64,000 nt of DNA. Source: Mantis religiosa (taxonomy: Eukaryota; Arthropoda; Insecta; Mantodea; Mantidae). Made by a program: the position numbers and the translations under genes. Every line of letters starts with the position of its first letter. Within the stretch, counting starts at the first letter, position 1. The notes below the pieces were generated by a model, which saw nothing but the letters and a program-made list of their open reading frames with translations, had not been told where the DNA came from and ran no database searches. The stretch lies in NCBI GenBank assembly GCA_030765055.1, contig CM060953.1:189881147-189945146 (forward strand), in the 5' to 3' direction. Of the stretch, positions 33,816 through 45,110 are shown in pieces.

Positions 33816-34580
33816 CGAGGTTGGTCTGAAAAGTTTCCGGCGTCAATATGAAGATGGCAGCACTCGTAAATAAAAGCTACTGAATGTCATTCATTTCTTG
33901 AAAGTTGCTCAGCAAAGTTACAGATATTTTGGACGCTCAGTTGTTATGCAACAGTCATTTGAGTGAGTTGGTGTGAGTGTTTTTATGAAAATGGGAACAA
34001 TGGAGTATCGTGCTGTCAGTAAATATTTGTTTTTGAGAGGCAATACGCCTACGCAAATCCAAGACTGGTTGGATTCTGTGTAAGTGAACTCTGCACCATC
34101 ATTTACCACAGTGAAATTTTCGGCACCTGAACTGAAACATGGCTGTAAGAACTTGGGGTACGATGAATGTTCGGGACGTCCAGAAACTGCAACTACGGAC
34201 GAAAACATTGCCAAAGTTCACCAAATGGTGCTAGACGACCGCCGAATTAAAGGGAGAGAGATATCAGAGACTATGAACATGTCAAAAGAACGTGTTTGTC
34301 ACATACTAATTCAGCATTTAGGTAGACATGAGAAAGCTGCCCGCACGTTGGCTGCCGCGTTTCCTCACGTTAGACAAAACCGTGTTTGAATGAACATTTC
34401 CAACGCTCTGTTGGCACAGTTTAGGCGCAATAAATCCGATTTTCGGCGCCGATTAATTACTGTAGATGAAACCTGGATGCACCATTATACGCCCGAAACA
34501 AAATTGCAGTCCAAACAGTTGACTTCATAGGGGAAACCGGCTCCAAAAAGAGCAACAGCGGGTTTTTTCGGCTGGGATAG
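33816..34580 (+). pseudogene. Mariner M4 (family II), 5' half only
   Basis: It follows TA with terminal repeat cgaggttggtctgaaaagtt. The coding part starts MKMGTMEYRAVSKYLFLRG, with a stop after DWLDSV. It reads NIAKVHQMVLDDRRIKGREI and MNMSKERVCHIL (helix-turn-helix half), then LITVDETWMHHYTPETK with the first catalytic aspartate. Similarity ends near 34580, so the second and third aspartates and the 3' end are missing. M6, M7 and M8 are the same family. Confidence 0.8.
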
Positions 34581-35527
34581 TGATGACAGGAACCAAAACA
34601 ATGACCTTTGAAACACTAGTCCTTGGAGTTCCGTACTGGGCCACTAGAACAGTTACACCACTACAGTGAGCTACATGATACAAGAAGGCAGTTAATCGCT
34701 GTTCAGTGTCGCACCGGTAGGTGATTATTTCAAGATTTGAGAGACGTTTGAGGCATTAAATTTTGAGGACCCAGTAAGTAGCTATTACAGATCAACTCTT
34801 CTGTACTACGGAAGTAGTTATATAGACATTCTAATCCAATAAATTAATCCACCTTGTTTAAAAACCAACTTAACAGCATCCGGTACCAGTTAGGTTCAAC
34901 ACAATTAACTGTAGTGTACTTTTTAACACCCTGTATAGTACCTGGACTTCTCCTGACACTAAGTCCTTAAGTTTCAGAAGAACGAACAGGAGAATATAAC
35001 CAGTTCGAACGGGTATTCAAGATAACGGGGGAGAAACACACGTGCAGGTTAGGGAGAAGAGTAGAATGAAATAAGATAAGGCAATATAGAAAAGGCAGGT
35101 GGCGGACCAAAGAGGACACTGATGGTAGGTTATACATGGAACCAAAGAAATAGGAAACACTACACCGTGTGACAAAAACAACTGAAGTGGGATAAGAATA
35201 TGTGGTGAAGGAGGAAAGGGAAAGGAATGAGTATTGACGAAGAGTGTAGTAAAGCATGAATAATGATATACTGTGAAAGCAGATGAAAGTTGAATAGAAG
35301 GCAGGGAATGAGAAAATAGAGTTAACTTCAAATTTTATAATTCAATAAGAAAAATTAAATAATTAAGGCAAACAAGAATTAAATAGAAATAAAAATTAAA
35401 TAGAAACTATAGTATGATCCATATAAATCTGAACCATTCCAATAAGCCATAACATATGAATCAATAATAGGACACACGTGCAGCTTTGGGAGAATATAAT
35501 ACACAATTGGGAGATTATATTACACAG
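34581..35527. other. Unresolved sequence
   Basis: No recognised frame or repeat. Frames on the minus strand at 34967-35331 lie in purine-rich sequence and look accidental. Confidence 0.3.
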
Positions 35528-35845
35528 GTCATATCGGACGATGAATGAAATAATGTTCAAATGAGTACAGGGTACATAGATCTCAGAGTTGACAGACATT
35601 CATCTTTCAGGATAATAGAAAACCTCCAACCTTAAGTCATATCGGACTATGAATGATATGATTTTCAATTGAGTACAGGGTATATGGAGGTTAGAGCTAC
35701 CAGACATTCATCTTTCAGGTTAAGGAACAATCTCGCGGAAAAAGAGGAAAGCTTACCTAGGTAACTTTCTCTGACGGACGTACGAACGCGGAACCTCTTG
35801 AATGCGGGGCAGAGGTGCTACCATAATAGACTATAGTGGCTTGCA
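35528..35845 (-). mobile_element. SINE1 with about 1.7 body units, minus orientation
   Basis: Body blocks (tcatatcggacgatgaatg and a variant) occur at 35528 and 35635, 108 bp apart. A diverged head follows on the right (acctcttgaatgcggggcag, then gtgctaccataatag). Confidence 0.75.
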
Positions 35846-36671
35846 TTACTCAGTAATATCAGGTGAAACTATACGTAATGCATAAATAAAGGAACTCAAT
35901 GCCCTCGGTGCAATGTGAAACTTTAACTTACTTATGAGACACCCTGTTCAGCTCCTTCGTCTGCTCCTGAGGGCACATGAGAATCATTTTTACCGAGCTC
36001 ATCTTGTCATTGTCTCCCAGTGAACAGACGTTTCTGTCTCCCGTCAGTTTGCGGCGCTGTAATTCTTTCGATATGCTTGCATCATCCTTTCTCTGCCAAA
36101 GCCTTTCTTCTTTAACAGACGAATCTGCACAGTTTATCTCCTATTTTTAATGCCTCTAGCGCTTATATACTAGAAAGTATTAATTCCGCTTTAAAGTTGA
36201 GGTGTACCCTTATATCCTAGAAACGGAATTTTTATAAAGTCTAGTTGGGATAAGGCCGGGACCCTAAGGAGTTGTGAACAAAAGACTGTGCTGTAACGTA
36301 TTTAATTTCAGAAATTACGTTTACATGAACAATGCAATGGTTCATAGCTAGCACATTGTAGCAGGATCCTCCGTTTTTGTGGCTTTTCATGCGGCAACAT
36401 ATATAGAAAGATTCGTGCAGATATCTCGTTTCCGTCTTTGGTCTTACTTCGTTGATCTTACCTTCGTCCAAAATATTATGACTTGATGAAGATGATGTTC
36501 CCCGAAGTTAACAAGAATTTCCTTAATTATGCCTCTGCTAGCTTTTAATATTCTTCTGTTATATTCTTACTTACGAGCAATGAAAACTCTAAGTTACAAG
36601 GATGGTAACGTGTGAAGAAATCATTAAGATTTTTAATTTGAATTTCTATAACAAATCAATATTTTGTTTTG
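35846..36671. other. Unresolved sequence
   Basis: No recognised frame or repeat; a 76-codon minus frame (36241-36471) has no motif. Confidence 0.3.
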
Positions 36672-37060
36672 AAATTAATTGTCCTTCATTGCCGTCTGTA
36701 GGACGCACTATGAAAGGGTCGAACCAGACTGAAAAATTCAATGTCATAGCCGGCATTTGAACCACGGATCTTCTGGTTTCCGTCCAGCCGCTCTAACCAT
36801 TTGAGCTACTATGGCCAACGTGCCGATATGGCATTAAGTTCTCCAACTAACTCGTGTTTCTGCCATTAAACCACTAAGAGTTCTCATAAACACATGAGAC
36901 AACTACCTTAATGACGACTTACTATGCTGTAAGTACTTTAAGGCCCGGGCTTTATAGTTCGGACCACTATTAGGTACAATTAATGGAAATTAATTGTTCT
37001 TTAACATTAGCCGTATGTAGGACGCACTATGAAAGGGTCGGGCCAGACTAAAGCCCGGGC
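36672..37060 (-). mobile_element. SINE2 with one 91-bp unit, minus orientation
   Basis: In order: tail (ggacgcactatgaaagggtc), head (acggatcttctggtttccgt, then gagctactatggcc), linker, one body unit at about 36872-36962, then a second tail and the start of another head. It ends abruptly where mariner M8 begins. Confidence 0.83.
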
Positions 37061-37064
37061 ATAG

Positions 37065-39152
37065 TATAGGCATGTAGTTATTCTAATCGATTACCCTCAA
37101 AAAGGAAAATCCGTTACAGGAGCATACTGCACATCATTACTACACAAGATGAAGCCAGAACTTGCGGAAAAACGGCCACATTTGCAGAAAAAGAAAATCC
37201 TATTTCACCAAGACAACGCGCCGTCTCCCACCTCAACGGTTGCAATGGCTAGCATTCACGAATTACAGTTGGAACTGCTTGACTCGCCAGATCTAGACCC
37301 AAGCTACTTCTTTTTGTTCCCTCATCTGAAAATTGCGTTCGGAGGACAGATTTCCGTCAAATGAACAGGCAATGACCTTCGTGGACAATTATTTTGCAGA
37401 GAAAATGGCGAGTACTATTTGGACTGGTTACATAGATGGGAGCATTGCTGGGAGAAGTGTGTAGAGTTACAAGGAGACTATGTTGAAAAACGTCGAGTAC
37501 TATTTGGACGGGTTACAGAGATGAGAGCATCGCTGGGAGAAGTGTGTAGAGTTACAAGAAGACTATGTTGAAAAACGCCAAGTACTATTTGGACGGGTTA
37601 TAGAGATGGGAGCATCGCTAGGAGAAGTGTGTAGAGTTACAAGGACACTATGTTTAAAAACACCAAGTACTATTTGGACGGGTTACATAGATAGGAGCAT
37701 CGCTGGGAGAAGTGTATAGAGTTACAAGGACACTATGTTTAAAAACGCCAAGTACTATTTGGACGGGTTACATAGATAGGAGCATCGCTGGGAGAAGTGT
37801 GTAGAGTTACAAGGAGACTATGTTTAAAAACACCAAGTACTATTTGGACGGGTTAGACAAATGGGAGCATCGCTGGGAGAAGTGTGTAGAGTTACAATGA
37901 GACTATGTTGAAAAACGCCGAGTACTGTTTGGACGGGTTACAGAGATGGGAGCATCGCTGAGAGAAGTGTGTAGAGTTACAAGGAGACTATGCTGAAAAA
38001 CGCCGGGTACTATTTGGACGGGTTACGGAGATGGGAGCATCGCTGCGAGAAGTGTGTAGAGTTATAAGGAGACTATGTTGAAAAACGTCGAGTACTATTT
38101 GGACGGGTTACAGAGATGGGAGCGTCGCTTTGAGAAGTGTGTAGAGTTACAAGCAGACTATGTTGAAAAACGCCGAGTACTATTTGGACGGGTTACAGAG
38201 ATGGGAGTATCGCTGGGAGAAGTGTGTAGAGTTACAAGAAGACTATGTTGAAAAACGCCAAGTACTACTTGGACGGGTTACAGAGATGGGAGCATCGCTG
38301 GGAGAAGTGTGTAGAGTTACAAGGAGGCTATGTTGAAAAACGCCGAGTACTGTTTGGACGGGTTACAGAGATGGGAGCATCGCTGGGAGAAGTGTGTAGA
38401 GTTATAAGGAGACTATGTTGAAAAACGTCGAGTACTATTTGGACGGGTTACAGAGATGGGAGCGTCGCTTTGAGAAGTGTGTAGAGTTACAAGCAGACTA
38501 TGTTGAAAAACGCCGAGTACTATTTGGACGGGTTACAGAGATGGGAGTATCGCTGGGAGAAGTGTGTAGAGTTACAAGAAGACTATGTTGAAAAACGCCA
38601 AGTACTACTTGGACGGGTTACACAGATGGGAGCATCGCTGGGAGAAGTATGTAGAGTTACAAGGAGGCTATGTTGAAAAACGCCGAGTACTATTTGGACG
38701 GGTTACAGAGATGGGAGCATCGCTGGGAGAAGTGTATAGAGTTACAAGGAGACTATGCTGAAAAACGCCGAGTACTATTTCGACGGGTTACAGAGACGGG
38801 AACACCGCTGGGAGAAGTTTGTAGAGTTACAAGGAGGCTATGTTGAAAAACGCCGAGTACTATTTGGACGGGTTACAGAGATGGGAGCATCGCTGGGAGA
38901 AGTGTGTAGAGTTACAAGGAGACTATGTTGAAAAACTCCGAGTACTATTTGGAGGGGTTACAGAGATGGGAGTATCGCTGGAAGAAGTGTGTAGAGTTAC
39001 AATGAGACTATGTTGAACAACGTCGAGTACTATTTGGACGTGTTACAGATAGTTGAGCATTGCTGGGAGATGTGTGTAGAGTTACAAGGAGATTATGTTG
39101 AAAAATAAATGTCTTGTATCTTTATTAGGTTGGAAACATTAGACCACACTCG
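37065..39152 (+). mobile_element. Mariner M8 (family II), 5'-truncated, with 85-bp array
   Basis: It starts inside the transposase (VILIDYPQKGKSVTGAYC), then reads LFHQDNAPSPTSTVAMASIH with the second aspartate. The third site is LDPSYFFLFP, where the catalytic aspartate is tyrosine; a frameshift follows GGQ. The C-terminal coding then enters the 85-bp array. After the last unit the normal stop (gttgaaaaataa) and 3' terminal repeat follow, ending before TA at 39153-39154. Confidence 0.85.
37402..39100 (+). repeat. 85-bp array from mariner 3' coding end, 20 units
   Basis: The span of 1,699 bp equals 20 x 85. A unit runs from aaaaacgccgagtactattt to aaggagactatgttg and encodes NAEYYLDGLQRWEHRWEKCV followed by ELQGDYVEK in one frame. 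Units differ at scattered sites. A three-unit block (about 38040-38294) with the variants gagttataagg, gcgtcgctttg and gagtatcgctg recurs about 340 bp downstream, so a four-unit duplication is likely. Confidence 0.93.
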
Positions 39153-40579
39153 TATATCTCCGTAGGAAATCTTATATTTCCTCAAGATCATGTCTCCTCT
39201 TAGGCCGTTCTTAGACGGTCTTAAATATAGCAAATCGACATCAAAAGCTGCGTTCACTCCTATTAACTTGATTATTCTACAATAATTGTTGACGACTTAA
39301 GAACTGAAATATGGTTTGTTTGTTAAACAAGAGATATAGCAAGAGTATTAAGGTAACACTTGTTGGTGAGTTGCAATTTTTGTTATAACTATTACTAAAT
39401 GGACTACCAGCCATGTTAAGTCTAAACATCTGTAGGGGAAATCGGGAGTAAGTGTTTAATTAGCGACTTCAAATTAATTTGAATTGGTTGGTATACATCT
39501 TATTGTTCTTTATACTGGATTTGATAATTATCAACCTGTTAATCATTTCACCAGACACTTACGTATACCTTATGCTGTATAAGCCTGAATGTGTGCAAAA
39601 TGAACAATTTTAGTTCATTTAAACTGGTACAAATGTTTGAAAGTTTCTAATAATGAAACAATTTATGAAATAGCCTTCCTAAAATGCTTCATATTCATGT
39701 CCTAATTAGGAAAAACCAGAGATATTACGTGTGTTTTACACCAACAATCAGCAGTTATAATGCAAATGGATTCACTGTCTTTTATTAGCTTCGCCATTGT
39801 TTGAGTCACTTTGCGTGTATGATAAACCATCTATGCGTAGCAAACAGTTCTATTACTATGTAATCAGCTTTTTCTAGAAATTGTCCCAAATGCAATTACT
39901 ATTCCACTGTTCTGTTATCAAATGACATATGCCGCACTAAAAGGCAGGAAATAAATCTCATTTACTATATTCCACTTTTAGTGCATCATGCTGGTTATGA
40001 GCAATAAAACGTAAAGAAACGTTTAATTCCAGCCAATCATGGATGTCTATCATTTATAATTTTGCTTTTTATGACTTCCCTAAATTGTCTGCAGAAAATG
40101 GGAACAATGTTATGAAAGCTAGCTGCAGGAGGAATAACCGGTTTTAACAACAAACTGAATCGATAAAACTGTCAGCCTTTTCCTATTCTCTTGTTTTATG
40201 GATAGTTTTAGAAAATAGTGGAAGCAATCGAATTGCAGTGACTACCCTCGACCCTGTTTAGACATTCAATTTGGGTAAAAATGTTAATATATCACAGTTA
40301 TTTCTTTCGACATTTGTTTGTCCTTTGTTTAGCGTGACAGGCCACAATTGCTAGCTGATGACAGCCGAACATCAGCTTCCGTTTTCCTTGGGATTTTCTG
40401 GTTCATAGGGGAACGTCAGGATGATTTTTCTTTACATAGTTTCGCCCCTTATTAAGTTTCTTCCTCATTTTTGAGGTCAGCATATTGATTCTGAGGCGTG
40501 TGTACCATTCTTGCTGCACATTCTCTCTCTCTCTCTCTCACCAGTATCATCACAACGACCACCACCAACACTGGATCAC
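39153..40579. other. Unresolved AT-rich sequence
   Basis: No coding frame. A short (CT)n run lies near 40522-40540. Otherwise unremarkable; possibly unique host DNA. Confidence 0.35.
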
Positions 40580-40818
40580 CTTTTCTGTGTAATTTACGTC
40601 CTACAACGTCAAATAATATCGGACGGTGAATAAAATGGGTGAAATGATGCTCAAATGACCCCAGGGTTCATAGAGCTTAGAGTTACCCGGCATTCGTCTT
40701 TGAAGATAAGGGAAACCCTGGAAAAACCTTATCCAGCTAACTCACTCTGACCGAGATACGAACTCGGGACCTCTTGAACGTGAGGCAGACACGCTACCAT
40801 CTAAGCTACCGAGGCCGG
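40580..40818 (-). mobile_element. SINE1, full-length, minus orientation
   Basis: It is flanked by cactggatcac (40569-40579) and cactggatgac (40819-40829), a duplication with one mismatch. It runs from 3' terminus gtaatttacgtcctacaacg to head (acgaactcgggacctcttga, then gctaccgaggccgg). One body copy. Confidence 0.9.
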
Positions 40819-40924
40819 CACTGGATGACTAGTTTCTTATCACTGTACAAAGTGCGTTGGTTATAACACGTATTTTGTTTCAGAACTGGGAACAGATAGG
40901 AACATTTTTAAATACACGTGGATT

Positions 40925-41985
40925 CTTTGTGAATGCGTGACAGAGATGGCACCAATGTACAGTGCATAGAATTCAAGTGGCAACGACGAGAGTTAGTACT
41001 TGCTTTGATACTTAAAATAGGAACGTTTTCATTAAAAGAACAACATGTAATCATTCGTTTTCTCCAGTTTCGTGGTGCGACACCATTTGAAATTCATCGC
41101 CAGTTGAGTGAGGCATGTGGTGATGGTACCATGGATGTGTCTAATGTACGTTCCTGGGTGTGACAGTTCAATGAAGGCAGAGTATCGTGTGACAACAAAC
41201 CAAGACAGTTGCAGACATCTCCTCCAAAATTGGCATTTCCGTGGTATCTGTGCACACAATCCTGCAAGAAGATCTGAAAATGCGAAAGCTGTCTTCCAGG
41301 TGGGTGCCACGAGTGCTGACGGATGATCACAAGGCTGCGCGCGTGGCAAATTTTCAGGCGATGTTGACGCGTGATGACGACATGAATGGAACTTTCTTCC
41401 AAACGATTGTGACTGTGGATGAGATGTGGACGCCCTTTTACAATCCTGAAACGAAACGCCAGGTAGCTCAATGGACGCACACAGACTCACAGCCACTTAA
41501 AAAGATTGGGTGTGAGCGGCAGTGCTTACGAAATGATGGTGGCTATCTTCTGGGACAGCAGTGGCGTAATCCTTACTCATGGCATTCCAAAGGCACTGCG
41601 GTGACAGCTGCATCCTACCAAATTGTTTTGAAGAATAAACTCCTCCCAGCATTATCTGAAAAACGGGTTGTCATCAAGTTGTCATCAAGACAACACACCA
41701 GCACATCGGACGAACACGAGACAGGAGTTTCTTCGTGACAACGACTTTTAAGTGATTGGCCGTGCTCCTTGCTAATCTGACCTGGCTCCTAGCGACTTTT
41801 GGCTGTTTCTCACGATGGAAGATACTGTCTGTAGTCGCAGATTCACTAGTGGTGCCGCTATCGCCTCAGCGATTTTCCAGTGGTCACAACACACTCCTAA
41901 AGAAGCGTTCGTAGCGGTCAAGGAATCATGACGTCGACGTTGTGAAAAATGTGTACGCCTAGAGCGGAAAATTAGGTAATCCATC
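40925..41985 (+). pseudogene. Mariner-like transposase M12, distinct lineage
   Basis: The reading begins IRFLQFRGATPFEIHRQLSE, then GDGTMDVSNVRSWV-stop-QFNEGR. It continues LKMRKLSSRWVPRVLTDDHK and TVDEMWTPFYNPETKRQVAQ with the first aspartate. After a frameshift come QDNTPAHRTNTRQEF (second) and SDLAPSDFWLFLTM (third). All three aspartates survive although the frame is broken by stops and shifts. It ends near CEKCVRLERKIR. Terminal repeats were not identified. Confidence 0.75.
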
Positions 41986-42424
41986 ATCATCATCACCGTC
42001 GTCGTCCTCGTCGTCGACGTTGTTATCATCATCATTGTTATTGTTAGAATTGTTAGAATTCTTAGACTTATTAGAATGGTTGGTATTGTTAAGATTGTTA
42101 AAATTGTTAAAATTGTTAAAATTGTTGGAGTTGTGAGAGTTGTGAGAGGTGTGGGAGGTGTGGGAGTTGTGGGAGTTGTGGGAGGTGTGGGAGTTGTGGG
42201 AGGTGTGGGAGTTGTGAGAGGTGTGGGAGTTGTGGGAGTTGTGAGGATTGTTAGGACTGTTAGGACTGTTAGGATTGTTAGGATTGTTACTATTGTGTGG
42301 ATTGTGAGAATTGTGAGGACTGTTAGGACTGTTAGGACTGTTAGGACTGTTAGGACTGTTAGGACTGTTAGAATTGTTAGAATTGTTAGTATTATTATTA
42401 GTAGGAGTAGCATTGTTGTTGTTA
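41986..42424 (+). repeat. Compound microsatellite with a 9-bp gttaggact unit
   Basis: Starts as (ATC)n, then (CGT/C)n. From about 42040 it holds variants of gttrgaatt, gtgggaggt and gttaggact at 9-bp or 6-bp spacing. It ends at the 3' tail of a minus-strand SINE2. Frames encoding VRIVR or TVLTV repeats are artefacts. Confidence 0.93.
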
Positions 42425-42426
42425 TT

Positions 42427-42925
42427 GTGTAGAGTCAGACTGAAAAATCCAATGCCATAGCCCGGATTTGAACCGCTAAGTTTCTGAACCAGAAGATCCG
42501 TGGTTCAAATCCCGGCTGTGGTATTGAATTCTTCAGTCTGGCTCTACCCTTTCATAGTGCGTCCTACACACGGCTAGTGTGAAAGAACAATTAATTTCCA
42601 TTAATTGTACCTAATAGTGGCCCGAACTATAAAGCACAGGCCTTAAAGTACTTACAGCATAGTAAGTCGCCATTAAGGTGGTTGTCTCGTGTTAATGTGA
42701 ACTCCTAGTAGTTTACCAGTAGAAACAAGGGTCAGTTGGAGAATTTAATGTTATGTTGGCACGTTGGCCATTGTAGCTCAATGGCTTAGAGCGGCTGGAC
42801 GGAAACCAGAAGATCCGTGGTTTAAATCTCAGCTATGGCATTGAATTTTTCAGTCTAGCTCTACCCTTTCATAGTGCGTCCTACACACGGCCAGTGTGAA
42901 AGGACAATTAATTTCCATTATCATC
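42427..42925 (+). mobile_element. SINE2 with inverted partial head, one 91-bp unit and (ATC)n tail
   Basis: A minus-strand partial head (agagtcagactgaaaaat to gatttgaacc, 42429-42473) is followed after about 15 bp by a plus head (aaccagaagatccgtgg onward). The two halves form a hairpin of roughly 45-bp arms. Tail, one body unit (about 42618-42705), linker, a second head and tail follow. The tail ends in a short ATC run at 42918. Confidence 0.8.
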
Positions 42926-43504
42926 ATCATCATGACTACTACTCTGGGAGTATGGGAACCGCACTAATAGTTAAAAAAGAGAAGCACTTTGAGTCATGCA
43001 CAACCCAGATTCTGCATTGTTTTACCAAGAATGTCGCAACGTTGTTTACGACATTCATTACTGCGAACGTTGCGCATAAGGAACAATATACCACTACTCT
43101 CTAATTTATCTACGTCTGCTGCTGCGCATATGCCTTTAAATGTAGAGGGGTGTCCATTTTCTTTAGTGCTCGTGTAGTTTATGTTGGAGATAATCCAGCA
43201 AAACAATTACTTATAGCAGCAATCACCCTAAGTGCCTGCAGATCCAGCAATAATGCGGCTAAACCTCCCTTGGCCGGCCTTTAATAATATGCGTATTAAT
43301 TCGGAAACCTCATCACGTGATTGAACTAAACAGTCCTCATAGAATTATTACAAAAATTTCGTTAAGTGATTTTTCTATGCACCTAACGGTGTTTCCGAAT
43401 ATATCTGTGCTTAAAAAAATTTAAACTTTATTAAGGACTGACATAAAAATGCAACGCTAATATCTGATAAAAAAGTAGGAAACATTTGTTCCAAATATTA
43501 TTAA
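42926..43504. other. Unresolved sequence
   Basis: No recognised frame or repeat. Confidence 0.35.
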
Positions 43505-45110
43505 AAATTATTATTTGGAGCTTCCCTCGCTTTCAAAATCACGCCTCGTTACTGGTCTACGTGTGACTGTACAATAGAAAGAGTACTGAGGAGTAGCCTT
43601 AGTTCTTTGAGTCATTATTTTATCTTATTTTAATGAAAATTATTATTTGGAGCTTCCCTCGCTTTGAAAACCACGCTTTGTTACTGGTCTACGTGTGACT
43701 GTACAATAGAAAGAGTACTAAAGAGTAGCCTTAGTTCTTTGAGTCCTCTTATTTTAATGAAAATTATTATTTGGAGCTCCCCTCGCTTTGAAAGTCACGC
43801 CTCGCTACTGGACCTACGTGTCACTGTACAATAGAAAGAGTACTAAAGAGTAGCCTTAGTTCTTTGAGTCATTCTCTCTTCTTTTAATGAGAATTATTAT
43901 TTGGAGCTTCCCTCGGTATGAAAGTTACACCTCGCTACTGGACCTACGCGTAATTGTACAATAGAAAGAGAACAAAAGAGTAGCCTTGGTTCTTTGAGTC
44001 ATTCTCTCTTCTTTTAATGAGAATTATTATTTGGAGCTTCCCTCGTTATGAAAGTCACGCCTCGCTACTGGACCTACGTGTGGCTGTACAATAGAAAGAG
44101 TACTAAAGAGTAGGCTTAGTTCTTTGAGTCATTCTCTCTTATGTTAATGAAAATTATTATTTGGAGCTTCCCTCGCTTTGAAAGTCATGCCCCGCTACTG
44201 AACCTACGTGTGACTGTACAATAGAAAGAGTACTAAAGAGTAGGCTTAGTTCTTTGAGTCATTCTCTCTTATGTTAATGAAAATTATTATTTGGAGCTCC
44301 CCTCGCTTTGAAAGTCACGTCTCCTTACTGGGCCTACATGTGTCTTTACAATAGTAAGAGTACTGAAGAGTAGCCTTAGTTCTTTGAGTTATTGTTCTCT
44401 CTGATTTTAATGAAAATTATTATTTGTAGCTTCCCTCGCTTTGAAAGTCACGCCTCGCTGCTGTAGCTACGTGTGGCTGTACAGTAGAAAGAGTACTGAA
44501 GAGTAGCCCTAGTTCTTTGAGTTATTGTTCTCTCTTATTTTATTAAAAATTATTATTTAGAGCTTCCCTCGTTTTGAAAGTCACGCCTCGCTGCTGTAGC
44601 TACGTGTGGCTGTACAATAAAAAGAGTACTAAAGAGTAGGCTTAGGTCTTCGTGTCATTATTCTCTCTTATGTTAATGAAAATGATAATATGGAGCTTCC
44701 TTCTCTTTGAAAGTCATGCCCCATTACTGAACCTACGTGTGGCTGTACAATAAAAAGAGTACTAAAGAGTAGGCTTAGTTCCTTGAGCCCTTATTCTCTC
44801 TTATGTTAATGAAAATGATAATATGGAGCTTCCCTCGCTTTGAAAGTCACGGCTCGCTACTGGACCTACGTGTGACTGTACAATAGAAAGAGTACTAAAG
44901 AGTAGCCTTAGTTCTTTGTGTTATTATTTTCTCTTGCTTTAATGAAAATTATTATTTCTAGCTTCCCTCGCTTTGAAAGTCATGCCTCGCTACTGGACCT
45001 ACTTGTGACTGTACAATAGAAAGAGTACTAAAGAGTCATTATTTTCACTTACTTTAATGAAAATTATTTCTAGCTTCCCTCGCCTTGAAAGTCACGCCTC
45101 GCCACTACAA
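43505..45110 (+). repeat. Satellite C: about 12 units of 130 bp
   Basis: The marker attatttgg recurs at 43509, 43642, 43768, 43898, 44028, 44158 and 44288, so the period is 126-133 bp, mostly 130. Unit blocks are gagcttccctcgctttgaaa, acgcctcgctactggaccta, gtacaatagaaagagtacta and ccttagttctttgagtcatt. The last units are shortened. No SINE, LINE or mariner in the window contains this sequence. Confidence 0.92.

Noticed and set aside
41772..42432. 213-codon LTILTVLTV-like frame and VRIVRTVR-like frame
   Set aside because: Periodic translations of the compound 9-bp microsatellite, not a coiled or repeat protein.
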